The position numbers and the translations under genes were made by a program. The notes beneath the pieces were generated by a model. That model made no database searches, had not been told where the DNA came from, and saw only the letters and a list, made by a program, of their open reading frames with translations. From positions 404,083 to 468,082 of the forward strand of contig NW_003101657.1 in NCBI RefSeq assembly GCF_000003855.2: a stretch of DNA of 64,000 nucleotides, written 5' to 3'. Below, in pieces: positions 10,631 through 20,843 of the stretch. Numbering within the stretch: position 1 is the first letter of the stretch; each line of letters starts with the position of its first letter. This DNA comes from Blastomyces gilchristii SLH14081. Its lineage: Eukaryota > Ascomycota > Eurotiomycetes > Onygenales > Ajellomycetaceae.

Positions 10631-12295
10631 ATGACAGATAAAACAATGTCTAGTGCAACTGTACACCTTAGTGTTTCTGAAGATTGAAAACTTTGATACA
10701 AGTATATACTAGAATATGCAAAGAACAAGAAGATATCAGACTTTATCAATCTTGACAAACCTGATATCTTCTCTGAACTAGAAGAACCTCTGAAACCTGA
10801 GTGTTCAGAAGAAGTCATCACAGAGGTCAAGATAGCATATGATATCAAGATCACTGTGTGAAAAATCAAATATATAAAATATAAGAAATTGAATGAAGAA
10901 ATGACAAAGATATGAGATATCATATAAAGAACAGTGAATATCACAGAACTATAACATATACACAGCAAGAATGATGATATGAAAGAGATTATCTATTCAT
11001 TAAGAGATTGTCTCTCACTCATGACTGTGAACTATCAAGATAATGTGAGAACCTGATATCATAATCTCTGCAAAGCACTGAAAAACAAAGATATAGAGAA
11101 GTGATTAAATAACTGATCTCTCATTGAAGATGATATCAAAGAGATAAATATAGCTGAACAGTTCAACTTGAAGAAAGATTTCTTAAATGTGAATCTAACT
11201 ATTGATGCAGGTTATACACAAGCATGAGCTAAGAATGTCTGACATGATAAAGATATTATATCTTTGATAGAGTTAGTTAAGAACTTCAAGAAATGATATA
11301 GAGAAATGAGTATTCTCAAAGAAGATAAACCTATGAACTTCACTACTCTTAATGAAAGACCTCAGTAATTTTCATTATCAGTAACATTCAGAAACTGCAT
11401 CTGCAGAGCCTGTCACTGATACACTCAGTGCTACTATCTCAATTCATCAAGGAAGTTATCTGAATGAAAGAGAAATGAGAAGAAGAGAACTCAGATCAAT
11501 CAAGCTCTTAAGAATCAAGAATTGAAGAGATGTATTGATTGTGTGATATCTAGAGATTTATTCATGAATATGAATATAATAGATATTAATGAAGCAGTTC
11601 TAGAAGAAATGATTCTGAAGCAATCAGTTTCTCAATCTATCAATCATTAATCTATTGATCATTAATTCTTTGATCATCAATTCTTCAATTATCAATCTAT
11701 CAATTATCAATTCTTCAATCATCAATTCTTCAATTATTAATCTATTAATTATAAATCTATTGATGATTAATCTATCAATCATCAATCTATCAATCAGTAA
11801 ATCCGAAAAATATCAAAGAACTTCTTAAATTCTCACTTCTATCTCTGAAACTTCTGGATCTTTGATACTGGCGTGGAACAGCATATATGCAATAATCAAT
11901 CACAATTTCTATTCTTTACACCTGTGAATGAGAATGCGGAAGTTTATACAGGTGATTCCAGTACTAAAGTTGAAGATTATAGAACTGTTAGAACAATCAT
12001 GATAAATGAAGCAGAAAAGCAGTTCAATGTCAACCTCATCAACACGGCTTACATCCCGAATTTCCATACAAATATCATTGCATGAAAACCGTGTTTTCAT
12101 ATAGAAGGCATCTATTATGATGAAAAAGACTTCAGATTGCAAAAACATGCAGATAATACAATCTTTACACATGTTGAAGTATTTGAGAAGTTGCTAGTTA
12201 CAGAATATAGTGATATAACTGTTTTCTCAACTATATTGGAAAAATCCACTATCAAAGCTGATGCAGCTATCACATCTCACACTTCTAACATTACT
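10631..12295 (+). pseudogene. Copia-2 gag and protease
   Basis: From ATG 10631 the plus frame encodes a gag-like, charged helical protein. A damaged zinc knuckle, CICRACH...YTQCYYLN, lies near 11395-11440, with a TGA inside. The Copia aspartic protease WIFDTGVEQHICN (DTG active site, 11850-11890) and the following strand region (YTGDSSTKV, LINTAYIPNFHTNIIA) come next. The frame is broken by TGA codons at Trp positions. It is interrupted at about 12296 by LINE-1 and resumes at 20270. A stretch of CAAT-rich repeats (AATCTATCAAT, AATTCTTCAAT) fills 11630-11800. Confidence 0.78.
11630..11800 (+). repeat. Degenerate short tandem repeat (AATCWATCAATYAT)
   Basis: About a dozen units of roughly 13-15 bp (variants of CAATCATCAATTCTT) lie between gag and protease of Copia-2. 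In frame they would encode a repetitive Ser/Ile/Asn/Gln/His linker. Confidence 0.7.
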
Positions 12296-12689
12296 ATATC
12301 TGAAAAAAATCAAGATCTCATGAACAACCGCTCCACCACGAACTCGCTCGATTTTTCGAATAAGAACCCGCCGATAGATCCATCGAAAAGCCCTCGATCA
12401 TATGAGCATTCTGACCCCATCGCCGACCGCATACCCTGTGTGGTGGTGGAGTTATCCAGCCAAATGTGAACCGGACGTTGTTCAAAACTCCTGTGTGGGA
12501 TTATCCCCCATTCTCCCCTATCACACCACAACCCCGGGCCAAAGTGCCATACAAATTGTAAGGTGAAGAGACCTAGTCATATGCACCAATCTTCTCGATT
12601 TTGGAAGATCCCCGACCTGTAGTTGTGGAGATATCTGAGGAGCAACCTCCGCGAAAACCCTGTCCATCTTTGATGTTTCAAAACACCAA

Positions 12690-13000
12690 CACCAAGTCTC
12701 ACCCTTGTATCGCCCTTCTCAATCTGGCCCATCCCCAGCAGAAAAATACAAAAAGATACCTCAGCGATAATATCAAGCACATAATCAATGGACTCTTCTG
12801 AAGTGCAACCTTCACAGTCTGTCATCAGTGTATCTAGACTTTAACACCAAGTCTCACCCTTGTACTACCCCTCTCAATCTGGCCCATCCCCGGCAGAACA
12901 ATACAAAAAGATACTTTATTATTATTATTATTATTATTATTCTTCCATTATACTCATATGCAAGCGGAGCTTATGATGAGTCCTTGCGTGATGTTAAATA
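12690..13000 (+). repeat. Tandem units in the LINE 5' UTR
   Basis: Two units about 155 bp apart begin CACCAAGTCTCACCC (12690 and 12845) and continue through CTCAATCTGGCCCATCC and TACAAAAAGATAC. Both are also present in the second full copy (about 39430-39690, minus), so the duplication belongs to the family. Unit 2 is interrupted by SINE-a. Confidence 0.7.
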
Positions 13001-13294
13001 CAGGTCAAGTGTTGGTTATACAGGAGGAAATACAGGTGTTGAGACCACGCCAAGATAACAAGAACATAGGAAAATACAAAGGAGTGACAATTAGATACAT
13101 GCGATAATAACTTCCCAGCCCAGGAACATAGAGCAATTCATTGGAGTGATTTGTACACCTCTGTATTTATTAGGAACCTGAGGTGCTTGAGTTCCGGATT
13201 TAATGCATCCCCTGCGGGTTTCGAACCCACGCGCCTTGGTTTCCCACGCCAAGGTGCTACCGGGTGGCCGCATTAACCATTCGGCCACCGGGGC
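12918..13294 (-). mobile_element. SINE-a: tRNA-headed SINE inside the LINE 5' UTR
   Basis: On the minus strand it starts GCCCCGG, exactly at tRNA position 1. It has a pol III A box TGGCCGAATGG (13277-13287) and a perfect B box GGTTCGAAACC (13217-13227). About 280 bp of body follow, ending TATAATGGAAGAATAATAAT. The last part resembles the LINE terminus (TATAATTGAAGAATAATAAT) over about 20 bp. A 15-bp TSD, ACAAAAAGATACTTT, flanks it (12903-12917, 13295-13309), and the homologous site in the other LINE copy is empty. 377 bp in total. Confidence 0.85.
13208..13294 (-). other. tRNA-derived head of SINE-a
   Basis: It has tRNA-like D- and T-arms (GTGGG TTCGAAA CCCGC type T-arm) and box A/B. The acceptor stem is imperfect and the anticodon arm is expanded, so it is a SINE promoter rather than a working tRNA gene. 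Confidence 0.7.
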
Positions 13295-14291
13295 ACAAAA
13301 AGATACTTTGGCAACAGCATTCAATACATAATCAGCAGACAATGAGTTAACAGCACATCAATAACTATAAAATCAGTATATCTCAAGATCTGACTGAGCC
13401 TTTGATCCCTGCACAGTGAGATATATTAAATCTAGCTTTAATATCTTAATATTCAATAGATTCTGCAAGAGATTGAGAACAGCAACACTAGATTTCTATT
13501 GAATTTGAGAATTAACTCTATATTGATATAATCATTGACAAAGTCTTCTATTTTAAGATATAAATAATCAGTTCCTCTACATCTCACTGACAATATTTAT
13601 ATTATCATATAGAAACAGACTTATATTCTCTATAATATCAAGACTCTGAAGAGAAAAAGTCTTGATAGAGAGTATATAGTAGTGTATATCTTAGCAGTTT
13701 CTATCTCATTCTTCTGCAGCAGTTAATGCAAAAAAAAGATCTTAGAAATAGTTTTTTACTTCTCTTGAAAAAGTAAGGTGTTTTTCTCTGAGTTTTATAC
13801 AATATTCTTACAAAGAATAAAAAACAGAGCTGTTTTCTGTTATAATTTCATATTCTTTTAAGTAAGAATTACTTTTTCAGTGACTGAAGAGCTTTTATTA
13901 ATACTTAATTCTTTTTTACACTCTTTATTAACTGATTTGAGTTGTACACTTGTTGTGTAAGAAGAACTGAATGATTTAGAATAAAATTGAATAGTTTTAA
14001 TTAATTTCTCTGTAAAAAATTGATTTATTTTTTGTCAGTTTTTCTCTCAAAAACTGTCATATTATCTGATTTATTATCAATTGATATCATACTCTTTCTC
14101 ACTGTATCTTAAGAAAGAGATTGTAAAGATTTTATTGATTTATCTCAAAAATCAATTTTAGTTTATTAGATTCTCTTCAAAAATCTAATCTAGTTACTGA
14201 ACTAGTGTGAAAAAAATCAGGTATTTTATATATAAAAGTCTTTTATTCTTCTTTTGAAACAGTCTGATCAACTTTTCATTGAGTGAGAATA

Positions 14292-15893
14292 ATGAGTTCA
14301 AAAATACACTCAGTTGATGTGGAAAAAGATGCTTTCTCAAATGCTATTTCTGAGATTGAAATTCTGAAGAGAAGAAAGAAAGAAGAAAGAGAGAAATAAT
14401 AAGTTCTTGAAATACAGAAACTTAAAAAAGCAAGTAAGATTCTTGAAAAGCAGTGTCTGAGTGAGATGAATGAAGAAGTTCTGTTAATTCTTCATACTCA
14501 GGCTAGACAACTACAGAAGATGATCAAGTTCAAACTTGAAATCTCAAACACAGTTCAAAAAATATTGAAAATTTCTTATATAATCACTGACTCTTTATCT
14601 TGCTCTTCTTCTTTTTTTTCTACTTCTTCTTCTTCTTTGAATCAGAAGAAAACATATGCTTAAGCAGCTGAATCTGCTGTCTCTAAACCTGCTGTCTCAA
14701 AATCTGCTCAAAATCCTGAGAAAACTGAGAAGAATACTGTTTATATCTCTATTCATAGAAAAGTGAAAAAGAAAATATAAAAAGAGAAAAACTTTCAAAT
14801 CTTCAGAAATAGAAGACTTATTCTCAAAGTCTCAAATCAGAACATTCTGCAAAGAAATAAGCTAAACTTAGATCTCATTTTCAGAATCAGAAATGAAATT
14901 AATCAGCAGTTCTTTTCTCAGTTAATAACTGATATTGAAGTTCAAAAACCAGTTATAGCTTTAATTGAGTTATCATTCTTTGAAAACTTCATCATTCTGA
15001 CTACAATGCCTGAATTCAGTGCTGAATTCCTTATTCAGAATAAGAATCTCTGAAAGTTAGCAGTAGAATCTTTGCTAAATACAACAATTCTAGCTGAGAG
15101 AGATGAAAAGTGAGACAAATTCATTCTTCATAATATTTCAGTTGAAATTTTTGACTGTGAAGAAGAAATGCTACTTCTTAAAAATGAATTGAAAGAATAC
15201 AACTCTATTCAACTGAGAAAGAAGCCTGTATGACTAAATTCAATTAAGTTCAGATAAAGCAGGAGAAATGCCTCTGTTCTAGTATATATAAAAACACTTG
15301 AACAGTTAAAGATCTCTGAAGTAAGAGTAGCAGGTTTGAAAATGAGAGTTCATGAATACAAAGACTCAAGAATGAATCTCAAAGCTCAAACACAGTGTTC
15401 AAACTGTCAAAGATATGAACACTTTATAATCTCATATTTTAGAGACTCAAAATATGCATTCTGTGCCAGAGATCACAAAACTAGTGAGTATAAATATGAA
15501 ACATGCTTAAAAAGAGATGAAATATGTCAATACACTCTGCTTAAGTGCTCTAATTGTAAAGAAAAACATGCATCTAGCTCAAAAGAATGTATATTTGCTT
15601 CTAGAACTCAAAAGAACTGGAGAAAAGATGAAGGTCAAAGTCAATCTAGAACTGAAGAGAAGAGTCAAGCCAGTAGACTTATAACTACAAGCTTAAAAAG
15701 AAGAAACTCTCAACTATTTAAATCTTCAAACTTCAATTCTTCTGCTAAATGTAAACAGAATTTGAATTCTCAAACTTCTGTTAAGATTAGAGAATTGAGA
15801 AATAACTCTGATGATAAACTAGATATAATGTAAGCAGTTGAGATCTCTACTTTTCAAAATAGTTATAATCTACTATCTAATAATAGTGACTAG
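14292..15893 (+). pseudogene. LINE-1 ORF1 (gag-like nucleic-acid-binding protein)
   Basis: 534 codons from ATG 14292 to TAG 15891. Stops inside are mostly at Trp or Gln positions while the phase is kept throughout. The N-terminal third is Lys/Glu-rich and helical, followed by a Ser-rich linker (SSSFFSTSSSSLNQKK) and a middle region resembling the RNA-binding part of LINE gag proteins. The C-terminus has a cluster of zinc knuckles (residues about 367-435: CSNCQRYEH, CARDHKTSEYKYETC, CSNCKEKHASSSKEC). ORF1 proteins coat element RNA before target-primed reverse transcription. A near-identical frame lies at 36728-38347 (minus). Confidence 0.82.
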
Positions 15894-15922
15894 ATTCTAC
15901 TCTATCTCTACTCTCTTTTAGT

Positions 15923-18900
15923 ATGAATATACAATAAAAACAATAAAAAAAGTTTAAAAACTCTTCAAAAATCACATTTATTCAAAATAATGTGAATAGA
16001 AACTCAAATTGTATTTATTCTTGTCTTCAAATTGTATTTAAATAAAAAGTTGATTTTATACTACTTCAGGAACTGAATTTTGATGCTGAGTAAAATTATA
16101 TCATTTCTTATTCAAGCTACTACTGCTTTCTACCTCAAAAGTCTGAGATAAAGTCAAGAGTAGTGATCTATGAAAGAAAGAGATTAAGATATTAATTTAA
16201 TCTAAGATTTGATATCATATCTGATCCTGATATTCTGGTGAGTGATATTATAGATAAAGAAAATGAGTTTGATACTATACAGCTCATAAATATTCATAAT
16301 GAAAAGTCATTGAAGAAAAATAACAATATCTGAATAATTGATAGAGGATTTCTGAACATAACTTCATCAAGAAACTCTATAATTGTAGAAGATTTCAATG
16401 CACATCATCTCTGATGAAATTCAGAATGCAAGAGAGCAGTGAGAGCTGATAATCTGATTAAATAAATCTTTGAGCATTCAATAGATTTGGTTAATAAGTC
16501 TGATCAACAAATATTCTTTAGAAAAGATATGAAACAGAAGTGTATTATAGATCTAATCTTTATATCACAAAATCTAATGAAAAGAAGACTTGTAAACTGG
16601 TTTATTAATTCAANNNNNNNNNNNNNNNNNNNNNNNNNNNNNNNNNNNNNNNNNNNNNNNNNNNNNNNNNNNNNNNNNNNNNNNNNNNNNNNNNNNNNNN
16701 NNNNNNNNNNNNNNNNNNNNNNNNNNNNNNNNNNNNNNNNNNNNNNNNNNNNNNNNNNNNNNNNNNNNNNNNNNNNTGAGCTATATTGAAATTCTGGTCA
16801 AGATATCTCACATGAAATGCTTGAGAATAGAGTGAAGCTTATTACATCTATTATTCTAATAAGTGTTAGAGATAATATTTCAAAGAGAAAATCTTCTAAG
16901 TATTCAAAATCTTGATGAAATGAGAATATCTCATCTAAAAGAAAAGAATTAGCTACTACTAGAAGAGATTGAAAGAATGATATAATATCTGATGAAGAGT
17001 TCAAAGCTGTCAGAAATGAATATTTTTCAGATATTAAAAGAGCTAAAACAGACTGCTGGAATAAATTTCTTGAAGAAGCATAAGAGAAGAAAGTTTTTAA
17101 AGCTTTTAACTATACTAAAACAAGAAGTGTAGCAAAACTTCCAGCCTTAGAATATGAGTTTCAGAATGAATTATATACAGTAAACTCTTTTAAGGAAAAA
17201 TGTCAAGCTTTTATGAGAATTCTCTTTCAAAACTCACCAGATTCAGATTCAGATTCAAAGAAAGAGAATATATCACTTCTCAACTACATTGATGAAAATG
17301 ACTGGGAATGACCTGATCTTACACAAGATGAATTAGAGTCAGCTATCTTCTCAAGTTCTGTTAAAACTGCTGCAGGTTCTGATTCAATTAATCACTTAAT
17401 TATTCAAAATATATATTCCTACTTAAAGAATGAATATTTTGAGCTCTTTTTCAATCTCTTGAAAAATGAATATCATTCTGAATGCTGAAGAGAAGTCACT
17501 GAAGTGATTCTTATAAAATCTAATAGAAAAACTTCAATTTCTAAGTCATATAGAGTAATATCTCTATTGAACTGTCTAGAAAAGGTTTTAGAAAAGATAA
17601 TAACTACTCAACTATCTTTTATAAGCTCTATAAGTGATTCTCTTTTATTCAGTGAACAAATGAGAGATAGAAAACAGTGTTCTGCAATTGACACTGTTCT
17701 CTCAGTTGTTCATGATATTCAAATAGCAAAGTATGAGAGTCTGGTCTCAACTGCAGTTTTTATTGATATAAAAGAAGCATTTGATCATGTTTCAAAGTCA
17801 AAGTTAATTCAGACATTGAAGATATTAAAACTGTTACTTTCTCTAATAAAATGAGTTAACTGTTTTATATCTAAAAGAATTATATAACTCTTCTTTGATG
17901 GAATGAAATAAGACAAGACTGAGATAAAAATAGAAGTATCACAGAGATCTTCAATCTCATTCATTTTATTTACAATATACACTGCATATCTATTCAAAAA
18001 TAGAAATATGAGAATAGTGTGATCTCTGAGTTATGTGAATGATATTAGTCTAGTCTACAGCTTAAAAACTATCAAAGAGAATTTGAAAGTAATTGAAGAA
18101 GCTGCAAAGAAAATCTTTGTTAGAGCAGATATCAATCAAATTTAATTTAATATGAATAAAACTGAGTTAATTCATTTCTTTTCTAGATTCAATGAGAAAG
18201 AACTATCTCTAACTCTTTTAAATAGAGAGATTAAACCCAGTGTAAATATCAAATAATTAGAAGTATGATTAAACTCTAAGTTGAATTTTAAATATCACAT
18301 ACAACAAAGAACTGCCAAGGCAGAAAGACTATTGAACAACATAATCAGACTATCAAATACAGAGAGAGGTCTATTCTTCCAGACTATGAGACAGTTATAT
18401 ATAGCCTGTATTACATCAGTAGCTGATTATGAAGTTTAAGTTTGATGAAATAATTAAGAGAATTTCACTGAACTCTTTCAAAGTCTGCAAAACAGAGTCT
18501 TGAGAAGAATTCTGAGAGCATTCAAATCATCTTCTATTAAAGTAATAGAAATTGAAGCTTTAATTCCTTCTTCTGCTATTAGATTTGAAAAGGCCTGTAT
18601 GAACTATACTCTGAGAGTTATAAAGATAAGCTTAAATCATATAATTAGAGAAAGAGTCTCTTCTTCATTTTCATCAATTAACTCTGAAAATGAACTGAAT
18701 TGAAATAGATTTCTTGATTGAAATGAAAATTAGTCTTTAAAGAAAATGCCTTCTCAACTGTACAGACTATGCTCTCTGATTAAAAATCAATTTTCTTCTT
18801 TAAATGTTGAAAAAGTTAATCATGAGAAGTTATCTCTCTGAAGAGAAAAGCTTGAATCTCTTATAGACTTATAAATAAGTGAACTATTAAAAGAGAAAGA

Positions 18901-19885
18901 ATATGAACAGCATTTGAAGAGAATTTCTATAATTGATATAAAAGACTCTATTCTGATTTATTCAGATGACTCAAAAAATGAGAACTTGAATAGATTAGAT
19001 GCAGGCATTGCTTATACTGAAGATAATATCAATTTTATCTCAGATTTCTGAAATCTAGGCTGTGAATGTGAAGTCTTTGATACTGAACTATTTATAATAG
19101 TGAAAGCTTTCAAACTCATTGAAATAAAATCTTATAAAAGAGAAAATTGTTTAAAAGAGATATGAATATTCTCTAATAATCAAGCTGCTTTAAAAAGACT
19201 TAGAAATAGTTAGATTCATAATGATCAAATGAATCTTGAACTGATCTTAAACTCTGTTTTAAAAATTCAAAAGAGAAGAACATTAAAGCTGATAATTCAT
19301 CTGCACTGAGTTCCTGCTCATATGAATATTCATGACAATGAATTGACTGATTCAGCTGTAAAAAAGAATACAGAATTAAGCAGATCTATTCAAAAAATTA
19401 TGTTCTGATCTTTTATAAAGAGAAAAATAAAAGAATCTTGTTTAGACAAGTGAAATGAAAGCTGATAGAAACAAAAGAAGAGTATACATTATTCAAGATT
19501 TGAAACAAAACCCAAGTGAAAATCTTGTTCAATTAAATGTAAAAAGAAAATATTCTCATCTATAATACAGCTGAAACTAGGACATGACTATTTCAAATCT
19601 TATATACAAAGATTTGATGATAGATTTGACTCAATAGAATGCTCATTCTGCAATACAAATGAGAATTCTGAGCATATTGTAATACACTGTGCATTATACA
19701 ATAGTCTCAGAGTCAGATTGAAAGAGAAGTATGATCTAAATTAATTAAATATAAGATTCTTATTCTCAACTGAGACAGAAATTAAATACTTAATAGACTT
19801 TCTATCAGAAACTCAAGCAGCTACAAGAAAATGGCTAAATTCAGAATTATCTGAATATGAAGAGGAGGAAATTAACCAGATATAG
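15923..19885 (+). pseudogene. LINE-1 ORF2: AP-endonuclease, reverse transcriptase, RNase H
   Basis: 1321 codons in one phase from ATG 15923 to TAG 19883, counting the 163-N gap. Domains: AP-type endonuclease (DFILLQELNFDA; EDFNAHH at about residue 157). RT (TAAGSDSINHL about 481; FIDIKEAFDHV about 613; YVNDI near 704 replacing YVDD or YADD). RNase H (IYSDDSK about 1012; FDTELFIIVKAF; SNNQAALKRL; HWVPAHMNIHDNELTD about 1127). C-terminal CCHC knuckle (CSFCNTNENSEHIVIHC about 1241). Many stops sit at Trp positions. The protein would nick the target and copy element RNA there. The second copy is at 32748-36704 (minus). Confidence 0.85.
16614..16776. other. Assembly gap (163 N) inside LINE-1 ORF2
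   Basis: The corresponding stretch in the second full LINE copy (35851-36013) is exactly 163 bp, so the gap is correctly sized and ORF2 phase is preserved across it. It would encode the end of the endonuclease domain. Confidence 0.95.
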
Positions 19886-20255
19886 TCTGTTAAAACAGCT
19901 ATATACTATCTTTTAATAATTTGTTTTGTTACAGTCTTTCTTTACTTTATCTTTTTCTTTCAATTTCTTTCTGTCTATCTATTTAATGTGTCTATCTTTA
20001 AGACTGTGTTCTCTTTTCCTTTGTCATGATATTGTCAAATGATTTCAAAGTATCAGAAGATGTTAAAACACTGCAATTTGTAAACAGTTTTTATATTCTG
20101 AGCTGAAATTTTCTGATTTTGCATATCTGAAATTGATGAATGTATAATAGTTAACTTTACAGATATAGAAAAAACCCTGAGAACTAAAAGTTCTCAGGTA
20201 GATGTCATAGTCTCTGACTTCATACATCTATAATTGAAGAATAATAATAATAATA
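19886..20255 (+). other. LINE-1 3' UTR with (TAA)n terminus
   Basis: A 370-bp 3' UTR ends TATAATTGAAG(AATAATAAT...). It contains the hairpin at 20176-20198, then a second weaker stem (TAGATGT...ACATCTA). The same sequence ends the other LINE copies, SINE-b (last 268 bp) and SINE-c (last 381 bp). Confidence 0.85.
20176..20198 (+). other. Conserved 3' hairpin of the LINE/SINE family
   Basis: CCTGAGAACT-AAA-AGTTCTCAGG, a perfect 10-bp stem with a 3-nt loop, about 40 bp upstream of the TAA tail. It is conserved at 23305-23327, 28387-28409, 32435-32457 and 41444-41466. Confidence 0.85.
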
Positions 20256-20269
20256 ATATCTGAAAAAAT

Positions 20270-20831
20270 GATATCTTCAAATTCTTCAACTTCTACAAAT
20301 TCTTCTTCTAATCAGTCAATATGCACTTCTATAAAACCTTTTCAAAAACCTAAGATCTCTATAGCTACACAGTCTATGTGATATACTAGATTAGAACATT
20401 CTTCAAAAAACACTATTCAAAATCTTGCAAATGATGCAACTGGTATTCAAATCACTCATCAAAAGATACTGCGGACGAGCTTATCATCAAGCTTTGCAAA
20501 CCCTGTCATCTATCTAATGCGGAAAATCAAATATCTAGACATTCTCACATTAGATCTTATACACTGAATTCAACACCTGAACCTACGCCAGAGTCAACAG
20601 GTCTTAATATTGATATTAATACTCAACCAGCTGTGATAGCTAATTGTACTCAGAACACTGATGTTGATATTAATACTTATAAAGTTATGATAGATAATTA
20701 TACATGAAACATTGCATCTATAGCTCATGATATCAGTGCTAACTTTGATGAAGATAATATCATTGAAGACTGCAGAACCTGAAAATGCAGACTGCTTACC
20801 TTGAGACAGTTGCAAATATCAAAGTCAATTC
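20270..20831 (+). pseudogene. Copia-2 GAG-pre-integrase and INT-RT linker (integrase core deleted)
   Basis: It resumes the Copia-2 polyprotein after LINE-1. YTRLEHSSKNTIQNLAND...GIQI is the GAG-pre-integrase motif (WHxRLGHxS type). LCKPCHLS and RHSHIRSY follow, then directly NSTPEPTPESTG and FDEDNIIEDCRT, the linker normally found between integrase and RT. The integrase core of about 250 residues is absent. At least one frameshift and several RIP stops are present. The frame ends where the truncated LINE inserted. Confidence 0.7.
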
Positions 20832-20843
20832 ATTACAAATGAT

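Larger units (their letters stand above)
12311..20255 (+). mobile_element. LINE-1: near full-length LINE (I/Tad-like) with ORF1, ORF2 and (TAA)n tail
   Basis: The element contains a long 5' UTR with repeated units, ORF1 (zinc-knuckle gag), ORF2 (endonuclease, RT, RNase H), a 3' UTR with a conserved hairpin and a (TAA)n end. The flanks ATATCTGAAAAAAAT (12296-12310) and ATATCTGAAAAAAT (20256-20269) form the TSD. The exact 5' end is uncertain by about 10 bp; the stretch shared with the other full copy starts at about 12322. SINE-a lies inside its 5' UTR. RNase H and the TAA tail point to the I/Tad side of the LINE tree, not L1. Confidence 0.85.

Noticed and set aside
11630..11800. CRISPR-like regular repeats
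   Set aside because: Units are contiguous and degenerate with no unique spacers, and the context is a eukaryotic retrotransposon.
13208..13294. A functional tRNA gene on the minus strand
   Set aside because: Imperfect acceptor stem and expanded middle; it starts exactly at the SINE-a terminus next to the TSD.
16605..16811. Frames spanning the N run taken as separate genes
   Set aside because: They are artefacts of translating N; the region belongs to LINE ORF2.
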